Both the position numbers and the translations under genes were made by a program. This document shows, piece by piece, positions 49,909-58,088 of a stretch of DNA of 64,000 nucleotides. Below the pieces are notes generated by a model. It saw nothing but the letters and a program-made list of their open reading frames with translations. It was not told the origin of the DNA and did not search any database. The stretch's first letter is position 1. Every line of letters begins with the position of its first letter. The stretch is from positions 186,001-250,000 of the forward strand of contig CAVRED010000001.1 in assembly GCA_963719975.1 (NCBI GenBank). The letters are read 5' to 3'. Source of the stretch: Poindextera sp963719975. GTDB lineage: Bacteria > Pseudomonadota > Alphaproteobacteria > Caulobacterales > Caulobacteraceae.

Positions 49909-50796
49909 ATGAGCACGCCGGACGTCCTGGAAACGCTTGCCGTCGCCGACTGGTCGGGCCCATTCAGCCCCGACGTGCAGGCGCGCGCGGCTGACGCGCT
50001 CGAGGCGGGCAAGGTCGTCGTGCTTCCCGGCCTCGAGTTCGATGTCGATCTCTGCGAGATCGGCTTCCTCGATCCGTCCGTCGCCGGTGGCGATCGCAAG
50101 AACATCAGCCTCGATCCGGGCGCCGAGCGGTGCGACGCGGTCGCGCTCGACCCGGCGCAGTCCGAGCGGCTGGCGGCGCTGATGCGGCGCTTCTCCGAGC
50201 AGGCCGAGGCGCTGGTCGAGGGGTTGATCCCCGCCTACCGCGGGCGCCTGGAGCGGGCGCGCACCTCCTTTCGCCCGGTCGAGATCGCCGGGCGCAACTA
50301 TTCGCCCCGGCACGACGACCGGCGCCTGCACGTCGATGCCTTCCCGACCCGGCCGATGCGCGGCAAGCGGATCCTGCGCGTCTTCACCAACGTCGCCCGC
50401 GACGGGGCGGCGCGCGACTGGCGGGTGGGCGAGCCGTTCGAGGCCTACGCCAAGACGTTCGCACCCCGCGTGAAGACCGCGATCCCCGGCAGCGCCTGGG
50501 TGATGGCCGGCCTTGGCCTGACCAAGGGCCGCCGTTCGGCGTACGATACGCTGATGCTCGGCCTGCATGACGCCGGCAAGCTGGACGAGGCCTACCAGGC
50601 CGACGCGCCGAAGACGCCGGTGGCGTTCGCCGCCGGCACGACCTGGCTCTGCTACACCGATCAGGTGCTGCATGCGGCGCTCTCCGGCCACTCGGCGCTG
50701 GAGCAGACCTTCCACCTCCCGGTCGCCGCCATGCTCCACCCCGACCGCAGCCCCTTGCGCGTCCTCGAACGCATCACCGGAAAGGTGCTGGCCTAG
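49909..50796 (+). CDS. Kdo hydroxylase (KdoO)-like protein
   Basis: 295 residues. Matches the Kdo hydroxylase family, Fe(II)/2-oxoglutarate oxygenases that 3-hydroxylate Kdo in the lipopolysaccharide core: NYSPRHDDRRLHVDAFP carries the HxD iron-ligand pair, then TRPMRGKRILRVFTNVARDG, DWRVGEPFEAYAKTF and FHLPVAAMLHPDRSPL with a late His. ATG 49909; no signal peptide, so it acts at the cytoplasmic face on lipid A-Kdo. It is followed by an unrelated membrane protein gene after 88 bp. Confidence 0.85.
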   Translation: MSTPDVLETLAVADWSGPFSPDVQARAADALEAGKVVVLPGLEFDVDLCEIGFLDPSVAGGDRKNISLDPGAERCDAVALDPAQSERLAALMRRFSEQAEALVEGLIPAYRGRLERARTSFRPVEIAGRNYSPRHDDRRLHVDAFPTRPMRGKRILRVFTNVARDGAARDWRVGEPFEAYAKTFAPRVKTAIPGSAWVMAGLGLTKGRRSAYDTLMLGLHDAGKLDEAYQADAPKTPVAFAAGTTWLCYTDQVLHAALSGHSALEQTFHLPVAAMLHPDRSPLRVLERITGKVLA

Positions 50797-50884
50797 CGCG
50801 CCATCTTGAGCCGCGCGCGCTTCCCTCTCGGTTGACGGCCACGGCCGCGCTTGGTCTGGTGGCGGCTCCTCGGGGGAGGGGCTG

Positions 50885-51877
50885 ATGCTGGATCCGCGCT
50901 TTCAGCACGTCGCAGAACAGTACCAGGTCTTGAGGGCCAAGTTCGACGCGGGCGCGCTGGATGGCCCGGCCTTCGAGGCCGCGCTGCGTGGCCTGATGAT
51001 CGAGGACGAGGGACGCTACTGGCACATCGGCGCCGCCAGCGGGCGCTGGTTCGTCAGCGACGGCGACCGCTGGGTCGAGGCCGAGGCGCCCGAGGTCGGC
51101 CCGCCGGCCGCCGAGCCGGAGGCCCTACCGGGCCCTGGCGCACCGCATCCCGCGCCGCCGGCTGCCGCCGCCCTGCCGCCGGCCGCCACGCCGCACCCGG
51201 TCGCCCAGCCCACGCCGGCGCAGGCGCCCCCGCCGCGCCCGGCCGTCGCGCCCGCCGTCCGCTCGGGGGGCGGCACGGCGATGGCGGGCTGGGGCGTGAC
51301 GCTCATCGTGCTCGGTCTCGGATCCTTCATCCTGCCGCTGGTCGGGATGCAGTTCCGCCTGCTTGCCCTGTTCGGGCCGGCGCAGAACATCGTCGCCCTC
51401 GGCCTGGCCGCTCTCGGCGTGATCCTGCTCATCCTCTCGCGGACGATGGGCCCCTCGCGCCCGGCGGCCGCGGGGCAGCCCGCTGCGGCGCGTCCCGCCG
51501 CCCCGGCCGGCGGCGCGCTGAGCTACACGACCGTCTACAACAGCCCAGCCTATACGCCGCGCGGCCCCGGCGGCTGCATCATCGGCTGCCTCCTCGTCAT
51601 TGGCGCGGTGATCGCGATCGGGATCGTCGGCTTCCTGCTGCTCTGGCCGCGCATCGAGGCGCAGATCCGACTGTTGCAGGCGCAGGCGCAGGCCGAGTCC
51701 CAGGCCCAGTCGTCGCAGACCACCGACAGCACGGCGGCGCCGGCGCACAACGGCGCGACCTACGCGAACGGCCTGACGCCGCCCTCTCCCCCGCCATGTC
51801 CGCCGGGCTACACCCCGCCGGCGCCGTCGCTCGGCAGCCCGCCCCCGTCCCAGCCGGCCTGCACGCCGCAGCAATAG
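50885..51877 (+). CDS. Membrane protein with an N-terminal YRxLRxxFDxG...WYV module
   Basis: 330 residues. Residues 1-65 form a small module: YQVLRAKFDAGALDGPAF, then YWHIGAASGRWFVSDGDRWV, a pattern found at the N-terminus of many otherwise unrelated membrane proteins. A Pro/Ala-rich linker (about 70-130) leads to two close membrane helices (TLIVLGLGSFILPLVGM and NIVALGLAALGVILLIL), a second linker, a third helix (GGCIIGCLLVIGAVIAIGI) and a Ser/Pro-rich C-terminus ending in repeated PPxP. Function unknown. Confidence 0.65.
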   Translation: MLDPRFQHVAEQYQVLRAKFDAGALDGPAFEAALRGLMIEDEGRYWHIGAASGRWFVSDGDRWVEAEAPEVGPPAAEPEALPGPGAPHPAPPAAAALPPAATPHPVAQPTPAQAPPPRPAVAPAVRSGGGTAMAGWGVTLIVLGLGSFILPLVGMQFRLLALFGPAQNIVALGLAALGVILLILSRTMGPSRPAAAGQPAAARPAAPAGGALSYTTVYNSPAYTPRGPGGCIIGCLLVIGAVIAIGIVGFLLLWPRIEAQIRLLQAQAQAESQAQSSQTTDSTAAPAHNGATYANGLTPPSPPPCPPGYTPPAPSLGSPPPSQPACTPQQ

Positions 51878-51882
51878 GGGTC

Positions 51883-52476
51883 TCAGCCGAGGTCGCTCGC
51901 CAGCTCCTCCCGCGTCGCGGGGGCAAGGGCGGTGGTGTGGTCGTAGCGGGGGTGGTCGCAGCCGAGGCGGACGGGGACAGCGGGGTCGCGGAAGGCGGAG
52001 ACCTGGCCTGCGGTCATGCGGAAGTGCAGGAAGTGCACCGACGAGGTCTTGCCGTCCTCGCGCGTGCGCTCGACGTCGCCCTCAGGCAGGCCGGGGCAGC
52101 GCAACTCGCCGACGAGCAGAAAGAAGTGGTCCTCGACCCCGCCGAGCTCGGCCAGGACGCTGGCGCGGCGAACCGGGTCGTCGATCTCGAACAGGATGGT
52201 GGCGACCAACTCATCGCCCTGCGGGATCAGGGGGTTGTAGGCGTGGAGCTCGTCGGGAACCTGCGCCTCGCCGCCCTTCTCGGTGAGCAGCATCTCCTGC
52301 ACCTGGAACAGCATGGTCTCGAAGCTCTCGAAGATCACCGTGCACCAGGGCCCGAGGTGGACCCGCCGCAGCTTCTTGACCGGCAACAGCGCCGCCCGCC
52401 GCGCCCTACGCTGGGCGGCATAGACCTCGTCGGGAACGAGATCGGCGCGCGTGATCCTGCGTTCACTGGCGGGCAT
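51883..52476 (-). CDS. DUF3501 family protein
   Basis: 197 residues from ATG 52476. Characteristic features: ITRADLVPDEVYAAQRRARR at the start, RRVHLGPWCTVIFESFETML, QVQEMLLTEKGGEAQVPDEL, and HFRMTAGQVSAFRDPAVPV. DUF3501 genes regularly sit beside an Fe-S oxidoreductase and rubrerythrin, as here, suggesting a role in oxidative or peroxide stress, though the biochemistry is unknown. Its start overlaps the Fe-S protein stop by one base (TGATG), so translation is coupled. Confidence 0.85.
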   Translation of the reverse strand: MPASERRITRADLVPDEVYAAQRRARRAALLPVKKLRRVHLGPWCTVIFESFETMLFQVQEMLLTEKGGEAQVPDELHAYNPLIPQGDELVATILFEIDDPVRRASVLAELGGVEDHFFLLVGELRCPGLPEGDVERTREDGKTSSVHFLHFRMTAGQVSAFRDPAVPVRLGCDHPRYDHTTALAPATREELASDLG

Positions 52477-53828
52477 CACACCACCCCCAGCGCGCGGGCG
52501 AAGATTTCGATGGGGTGGGATTGGCGCAGCGGCGCGCCCCCTCCGGGCTCGGCGTCGACCATGGCGCCCAGGTGGCGGCAGGCGAGGGGGCAGTCCGAGC
52601 AGAGCGCGGCGTTCTCCTTCTGCGCAACCAGCCGCGACGTCGGGCGCCCGACCCGCAGCGCGTGCTCTCTGGTGGCCTTCATCACCCCGAAGGTGCCGCC
52701 GTGGCCGGAGCAGCGCTCGACCACGTCGACCTTGGTGTCGGGGATCAGGCGCAGCATCTCGGCCGACTTGATCCCCATCGCCTGCGCCCGCGCGTGGCAG
52801 GCGTGGTGCAGGGTGACGCCGCCGGGCACGGGCTTCAGCCCCTCCGGCGCGCCGTGCGCCCTGACCACCTCGACCACGTACTCGCCGAGGTCGCGGGTGG
52901 CGGCGGCGAGGCGTGCGACGTCGGGGTTCTCGGGCAGGATCAGCGGCCACTCGAACTTGAGCATCAGCGCGCAGCTGGCGGTGAGCGCGACGACGTCATG
53001 CCCGGCTGCGATCAGCGGCGCGAAGTGGGCGGCCACGCGCTCGGCGCTCTTGGCGACGGCTGCCAGGTCGCCGCTTTCGAGCTTCGGCATGCCGCAGCAG
53101 CCCGGATAGTCGAGGCGGACTTGGGCGCCCAGTTTGGCGAGCGACCTCGCCGCCGCGACGGCCGTCTCGGGCTCGTTGTAGTCGGCGAAGCAGGTCGCAT
53201 AGAGCAGCGCCTTGCGCTGGCCGAAAGCGGGGCCCTTCGGGTTCGCCGGCGGCGGCTCGCGCAGCAGGCGCTCGGCGGTCTTGCCATGATAGCGCGGCAG
53301 CGGCGCGTCGGCGGCGATGCCGGCGATGGCGTCCATCGCCTTGCGCACCGGGCGGTTGCGCTTATCCGTCGCCCAGTTGGCGACGCCGGCGATCGGCGCG
53401 GCGAGCTTGCCGTTCCGGTCGGTCTCGCCCAGCTGGTCGCGGACGAAGTCCTTCTCGCCCGCCCGGCGCTTGGCGGCGCGGTGGCGCAGGATCAGGTGCG
53501 GGAAGTCGACGTCGAACGGGTGCGGCGGCACGTACGGGCACTTGGTCATGAAGCACATGTCGCAAAGCGTGCAGGCCTCGGCGACCTTGGCGAAGTCGCC
53601 CTTGGCGACGCCGTCGACCTCGCCGGTTGGCCCCTGGTCGATGAGGTCGAACAGGATCGGGAAGGAGTCGCACAGATTGAAGCAGCGGCGGCAGCCGTGG
53701 CAGATGTCGAAGACCCGCTCCATCTCCGTCTCGATGGCGCCAAGGTCGTAGTAGCTCTCGTCCTGCCAGGCGATCGGATGCCTGAGCGGAGCCTTCAGCC
53801 CCCCTTCGCCAGCGCTTTCGTCAGACAT
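52476..53828 (-). CDS. Fe-S oxidoreductase, GlpC/heterodisulfide-reductase-like
   Basis: 450 residues from ATG 53828; the frame extends to 53885 but through repeat DNA. Two [4Fe-4S] motifs: ICHGCRRCFNLCDSFP and CTLCDMCFMTKCPYVPP. Two CCG-type domains follow (LDYPGCCGMPKLESGD; VVERCSGHGGTFG with ALTASCALMLKFEWP and HHACHARAQAMG), and a late ALCSDCPLACRHLG. This is the iron-sulfur subunit family of anaerobic glycerol-3-phosphate and heterodisulfide enzymes. With rubrerythrin and DUF3501 it forms a recurring stress-linked set and may feed electrons to rubrerythrin. Confidence 0.87.
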   Translation of the reverse strand: MSDESAGEGGLKAPLRHPIAWQDESYYDLGAIETEMERVFDICHGCRRCFNLCDSFPILFDLIDQGPTGEVDGVAKGDFAKVAEACTLCDMCFMTKCPYVPPHPFDVDFPHLILRHRAAKRRAGEKDFVRDQLGETDRNGKLAAPIAGVANWATDKRNRPVRKAMDAIAGIAADAPLPRYHGKTAERLLREPPPANPKGPAFGQRKALLYATCFADYNEPETAVAAARSLAKLGAQVRLDYPGCCGMPKLESGDLAAVAKSAERVAAHFAPLIAAGHDVVALTASCALMLKFEWPLILPENPDVARLAAATRDLGEYVVEVVRAHGAPEGLKPVPGGVTLHHACHARAQAMGIKSAEMLRLIPDTKVDVVERCSGHGGTFGVMKATREHALRVGRPTSRLVAQKENAALCSDCPLACRHLGAMVDAEPGGGAPLRQSHPIEIFARALGVV

Positions 53829-53857
53829 GGGGCATGATCTCGGCGCGACCAAAAATC

Positions 53858-53962
53858 CCGTCATGGCCCGGCTTGTCCGGGCCACCCATGATCACCGTCG
53901 AACGTGAGTGTTCATGGGTCCCCCGCAATCCGCGGCTCGCGCCGCTTCAGCGGGGATGACGG
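53858..53962. repeat. ~100-bp palindromic repeat, copy 3 (intergenic)
   Basis: Starts CCGTCATGGCCCGGCTTGTCC in the same way as 27226 and ends CAGCGGGGATGACGG. It separates the Fe-S gene from the rubrerythrin gene upstream of it. Confidence 0.85.
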
Positions 53963-53975
53963 AAATGCGGGGTCG

Positions 53976-54392
53976 CTAGTCCAGCGCGTCGAGGGCGCGT
54001 TGGAAGCGGCCGGCGTGGCTGCGCTCGGCCTTGGCCAGGGTTTCGAACCAGTCGGCGATCTCGTCGAAGCCTTCCTCGCGGGCGGTGCGCGCCATGCCCG
54101 GATACATGTCGGTGTATTCGTGCGTCTCGCCGGCGATGGCGGCCTTGAGATTCTTGTCCGTGCCGCCGATCGGCAGGCCCGTGGCCGGGTCGCCGACCTC
54201 TTCCATGAACTCCAGGTGCCCGTGGGCGTGGCCGGTCTCGCCCTCTGCGGTGGAGCGGAACACGGCGGCGACGTCGTTGTAGCCTTCGACGTCGGCCTTC
54301 TGGGCGAAATAGAGGTAGCGCCGGTTGGCCTGGCTCTCGCCGGCGAACGCGGCTTTCAGGTTGTCGAGCGTCTTGCTGGTCGCGAGCGCCAT
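53976..54392 (-). CDS. Rubrerythrin-family di-iron protein (no rubredoxin domain)
   Basis: 138 residues. Four-helix ferritin-like core with paired iron ligands: LKAAFAGESQANRRYLYFA (Glu in helix 1), STAEGETGHAHGHLEFM (ExxH), IAGETHEYTDMYPGMART (ExxH-type) and TLAKAERSHAGRFQRAL (ExxH). The rubredoxin-like Cys4 domain is absent. Reduces peroxide, taking electrons from a partner, probably the Fe-S protein encoded next. ATG 54392 fits the family start, with GGAGAGG about eight bases upstream. Confidence 0.9.
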   Translation of the reverse strand: MALATSKTLDNLKAAFAGESQANRRYLYFAQKADVEGYNDVAAVFRSTAEGETGHAHGHLEFMEEVGDPATGLPIGGTDKNLKAAIAGETHEYTDMYPGMARTAREEGFDEIADWFETLAKAERSHAGRFQRALDALD

Positions 54393-54535
54393 GGGTCAAG
54401 CCTCTCCTGCTGCTCAAATGCGTGAGGCCCGCTGCCTAGACCCCCCAGCGCCCGCCGTCCAATCGATTGAACCGATGCGGTGGATAGACAGGCTCGATCC
54501 ACCCCCAGCGCCGCGCCAGCGGCGCTGTCCAATTG

Positions 54536-54634
54536 AACCACGAAGGGCACGAAGGGCACGAAGGAAGGGAAGGGGCTCAAGCGCGGTTCAAGGCTCCCAT
54601 CGTGCCCTTCCTGTCCTTCGTGCCCTTTGTGGTG
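54536..54634. repeat. 9-nt-period inverted repeat (CGAAGGGCA type)
   Basis: Left arm 54536-54567 (ACGAAGGGC units), right arm 54601-54634 (GTGCCCTTC, CTTCGTGCC). It lies between the rubrerythrin gene and the end of the tad operon; the rest of this 277-bp gap shows nothing. Confidence 0.88.
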
Positions 54635-54669
54635 AAATAGGGCGGCCCCGCTCACGCGGAGCCGCAAGG

Positions 54670-55617
54670 TCACTTGTGGCCGAACGCGGCGGCGATGTGG
54701 ACGGCGGCGGGGAGGATGAGGACGCCCATCAGGCAGGGGAAGATGAACAACACCAGCGGCAGCATGAGCTTGGCCGGCAGGCTGTTGGCCAGCTCTTCGG
54801 CGCGCAGGATGCGCTTGGCGCGCATGTCCTCGGAGAAGGCGGTCAGCGTGTCGCCGAGGCTGGTCCCCATGTCCTCGGCCTGGCGCAGCATGGTGGCGAA
54901 GGAATAGGCCTCCTCGATGCCCAGCCGGTCGGCGAGGCGGCTCCAGGCCTCCTTGCGCGCGCGGCCGGCGCGCAGCTCGAGCGTCATCAGGATGAGGTGG
55001 TCGGTCAGGTTCGGGTAGCGCTGGGACAGCTCCTCGGCGATGCGGCTGACCGCGGCGTCGAGGGAAAGTCCCGCCTGCACGCTGGCGACCAGCAGGTCCA
55101 GAAGGTCTGGGAACCCTTCGCGATACTCCCGCTCGCGGGCGGTGCGGCGCATGCGGATGAACTGGTCGGGCCCCATGATCGCGACGAGCGCGAAGGCTCC
55201 GGCCATGCAGATCGCGCCCAAAGCCGACTTCGAGAAGGCGAACGGCAGGAGCGCGATGGTGACCACCGTGGCGGCGATCAGCGCGATCGAGCGGACGCCG
55301 AGGTAGAAGGCGACCGCCTCCCTGCCGGTGAAGCCGGCCTGCATCAGCTTGTTGCGCAGGGCCGACATCTGGTTGGGGTCCTGGCCCTCGACCCGGTCGC
55401 CGAGGCGGCGAACGCTGCCGGCGATGCCGGAGAAGGCTGAGAGCGCGCCGGGCGGCGCGCCGCCGGCCGCGGCAGGCGCGGCGTCGCTCAGACGCGCGCG
55501 GCGCTGCATGCCCAGCCGGGCCTGGCGGAAGCCCATGAACGCCAGCAGGCCGGCGCCCGCCAGCACCATGGCGAAGGCGAGGAAGGTCAGACCGCCTTGG
55601 AAGGAAGCGTCCAGCAT
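54670..55617 (-). CDS. cpaH: Tad pilus inner-membrane platform protein TadC/CpaH
   Basis: 315 residues. Type II secretion F-domain protein: membrane helix near the N-terminus (TFLAFAMVLAGAGLLAF), then REYREGFPDLLDLLVASVQA, SLDAAVSRIAEEL and MLRQAEDMGTSLGDTL, and terminal helices (LMLPLVLFIFPCLMGVLIL). With TadB it forms the inner-membrane platform for pilus assembly. Last gene of the operon, 3 bp after cpaG. Confidence 0.92.
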   Translation of the reverse strand: MLDASFQGGLTFLAFAMVLAGAGLLAFMGFRQARLGMQRRARLSDAAPAAAGGAPPGALSAFSGIAGSVRRLGDRVEGQDPNQMSALRNKLMQAGFTGREAVAFYLGVRSIALIAATVVTIALLPFAFSKSALGAICMAGAFALVAIMGPDQFIRMRRTAREREYREGFPDLLDLLVASVQAGLSLDAAVSRIAEELSQRYPNLTDHLILMTLELRAGRARKEAWSRLADRLGIEEAYSFATMLRQAEDMGTSLGDTLTAFSEDMRAKRILRAEELANSLPAKLMLPLVLFIFPCLMGVLILPAAVHIAAAFGHK

Positions 55618-55620
55618 CGG

Positions 55621-56592
55621 TCAGATCCGCATGTTGATCATTTTGCGCATGACCAGGTTGCCGAGGAACATCCAGGTCCCGAGGAAGCCCAGGCCGTACT
55701 GAACCGTCTTCTCGTGGATCACGTCGCCGTAGAAATGCGGCTGGATGACCTCGAGGATGCCGAGCACGCAGAACGGGGCGGAGGTCAGGATGATGGCCGA
55801 GATGCGGCCCTCCGACGTCGCCGCGGCGATCTTCAGGCGCAGCTTGCGCCGCTCGCGGATGGTGTGGGCGCTCATGCGCAGGAGGCCGACCAGGTTGCCG
55901 CCGGACTTGTCCTGCAGGCGGATGGTGGCCGCGAAGAGGTCGATGTCCGGGTGCCGGCAGCGCTGGCTCATGTGCAGGACCGCCAGCTCCAGCGTCGAGC
56001 CGAAGGCGATCTCGTCGGCGGCCATGCCGAACTCCGAGCCGATCGGGTCGGGCAGCTCGCGGCCGACCAGCGCGATCGCCGTCGGCACCGGGTGGCCCGC
56101 CTCGAGGCTGCGCACGATCACCTCGAGCGCGTTGGGCAGCTGGGTGCTGAGCGCCTTCGCCCGGTTGGCGGCCATGAACTTGAGGTAGCCGTACGGCGGC
56201 AGGGTCGCCGCGGCGAGGCCTGCCGGGACGGCGATGAAAAGGTTGCGGGTCAGCGCAAACGCGACGAACGCGATGGCCCCGCCCAGCGCCGCGATCATCA
56301 CCACCCAGCGGCTGGGCTGGTAGGGGATCCCGGACTGGACGATCAGGTCCGAGATCCACGCCGACCAGCTCATCTTGTGCTTGCCGTCGTGGCCCATGCC
56401 GCGGCGCTTGCGCAGCTCGCCCACGATGTCGCCCAGCGCCATGCCGGCCTCGGCCAGCTTCAGCCGGGCGTTCACCGCCTTCTTGGCGCCGCCGTGGCGC
56501 ACGAGGCCGTACACCGCCTGGCAGGCCGTGAAGACCGCGGCGAAGATCAGGACTTGGGTTGCGAGGGCCGGGTCGAGGCGAAGGCCGAACAT
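55621..56592 (-). CDS. cpaG: Tad pilus inner-membrane platform protein TadB/CpaG
   Basis: 323 residues. T2SSF-domain protein with an N-terminal helix (QVLIFAAVFTACQAVYGLV), a helical pair in the middle (WVVMIAALGGAIAFVAFAL), the F-domain pattern ALEVIVRSLEAGHPVPTAIA and MSQRCRHPDIDLFAATIRLQ, and a C-terminal helix pair. Works with CpaH and the CpaF ATPase. Separated from cpaF by 4 bp. Confidence 0.92.
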   Translation of the reverse strand: MFGLRLDPALATQVLIFAAVFTACQAVYGLVRHGGAKKAVNARLKLAEAGMALGDIVGELRKRRGMGHDGKHKMSWSAWISDLIVQSGIPYQPSRWVVMIAALGGAIAFVAFALTRNLFIAVPAGLAAATLPPYGYLKFMAANRAKALSTQLPNALEVIVRSLEAGHPVPTAIALVGRELPDPIGSEFGMAADEIAFGSTLELAVLHMSQRCRHPDIDLFAATIRLQDKSGGNLVGLLRMSAHTIRERRKLRLKIAAATSEGRISAIILTSAPFCVLGILEVIQPHFYGDVIHEKTVQYGLGFLGTWMFLGNLVMRKMINMRI

Positions 56593-56596
56593 GGCG

Positions 56597-58087
56597 CTAG
56601 CTCAGCGGCCGGCCGGGGTCGAAGTGGGCGGTGTCGTAGCGGATGCCGCGCCGGAGCATCTCGTCCATGGCCTTGGGCCTCAGACCCGTGGCGCGGAACT
56701 CGCCGACGACCGTGCCGTCCGCCTCGGTCGAGATGCGGTGGAAGGTGAAGATCTCCTGCATCTGCACCACCTGGCCTTCCATGCCGGTGATCTCGGTGAC
56801 GCTGGTCAGGCGGCGCTTGCCGTCGGAGAGGCGCATCACCTGCACGATGAGGCCGACCGCCGAGGCGATCTGGCCGCGGATGGCGTCGGGCGAGAGCGCC
56901 ATGCCGCCCATGGCGACCATTTGCTCCAGGCGGGTGATGGCGTCGCGCGGGGCGTTGGCGTGGATGGTGGCCATCGAGCCCTCGTGGCCCGTGTTCATGG
57001 CCTGCAGCATGTCGAAGGCCTCTTCACCGCGCACCTCGCCGAGGATCACGCGGTCGGGGCGCATGCGGAGCGCGTTCTTGACCAGCTCGCGCTGGCGGAT
57101 CTCGCCGCGCCCCTCGATGTTGGGCGGGCGGGTCTCCATGCGCACCACGTGCGGCTGTTGCAGCTGCAGCTCGGCCGCGTCCTCGATGGTGATGAGGCGC
57201 TCCTTGTGGTCGATGGCGCCGGAGAGGGCGTTGAGCAGGGTCGTCTTGCCCGAGCCGGTGCCTCCGGAGATGACGGTCGAGACGCGGCTCTTGATGGCGC
57301 CGTGCAGGAACTCGGCGACGCAGGCCGGCATCGCGCCGACCGTGACAAGCCGCTGCAGATCGTAGGGCTTCTTGGTGAACTTCCGGATCGAGACCGCCGC
57401 GCCGTCGATGGCGATCGGCGCGATTGCGGCGTTGACGCGGCTGCCGTCGGGCAGGCGCGCGTCGACCATCGGCGAACTCTCGTCGATGCGCCGGCCGACG
57501 CCGGCGACGATGCGGTTGATGATGCGCAGCAGGTGGTCGTTGTCACGGAAGCGGACCGGGGTCAGCTCCAGCTCGCCATGGCGCTCGATGAACACCCGGA
57601 ACGGGCCGTTGATCAGGATGTCGGCGATCGAGTCGTCCTGCAGCAAGGGCTCGATCGGCCCGAGGCCCACCATCTCGTCGAAGACGTTGGCGCCCAGCTG
57701 TTCGAGCTCGACGCCGTTCAGGGGCAGCCGCTCTTCGCGGGCGAAGTCGCCGACCAGCTTGCGCACCTGGCGGCGCATCTCCTTTTCGTCGAGCTTGTCG
57801 AGCTTGGAGAGATCGATCTCGTCGATCAGCCGGGCGTGCAGCTTGAGGCGGGCGTCGAGGAGGCCGTCGTCGCGGAAGAAGGCGGCGTCGGCGGGCTGCT
57901 TTTCCCTTGGCGCGTCGGGCGCGGCGGGCGGCCGCGATAGCGCGGCCGGCGCGATCGCCGGCGCGTCGTCGCCGTCCGCATCGAGCGCGGGGACCGGTTC
58001 GGGCGCGGCGGTCGGGGCCGGCTCGGCGGCCGGCGCCGGCGTGGTCGGGATGACCGGCGGGCTGGTCCGGGCGGTGAAGCGGCTCAT
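56597..58087 (-). CDS. cpaF: Tad pilus assembly ATPase TadA/CpaF
   Basis: 496 residues. Residues 1-70 are a Pro/Ala-rich leader. The secretion ATPase then shows ADILINGPFRVFIERHGELE, Walker A VISGGTGSGKTTLLNAL, the Asp box ITIEDAAELQL, Walker B ILGEVRGEEAFDMLQAMNTG and the His box GSMATIHANAPRDAI. It powers pilin polymerisation, and in Caulobacter retraction-like movement, at the inner membrane. One base separates it from cpaE. Complete and undisrupted. Confidence 0.95.
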   Translation of the reverse strand: MSRFTARTSPPVIPTTPAPAAEPAPTAAPEPVPALDADGDDAPAIAPAALSRPPAAPDAPREKQPADAAFFRDDGLLDARLKLHARLIDEIDLSKLDKLDEKEMRRQVRKLVGDFAREERLPLNGVELEQLGANVFDEMVGLGPIEPLLQDDSIADILINGPFRVFIERHGELELTPVRFRDNDHLLRIINRIVAGVGRRIDESSPMVDARLPDGSRVNAAIAPIAIDGAAVSIRKFTKKPYDLQRLVTVGAMPACVAEFLHGAIKSRVSTVISGGTGSGKTTLLNALSGAIDHKERLITIEDAAELQLQQPHVVRMETRPPNIEGRGEIRQRELVKNALRMRPDRVILGEVRGEEAFDMLQAMNTGHEGSMATIHANAPRDAITRLEQMVAMGGMALSPDAIRGQIASAVGLIVQVMRLSDGKRRLTSVTEITGMEGQVVQMQEIFTFHRISTEADGTVVGEFRATGLRPKAMDEMLRRGIRYDTAHFDPGRPLS

Positions 58088-58088
58088 C

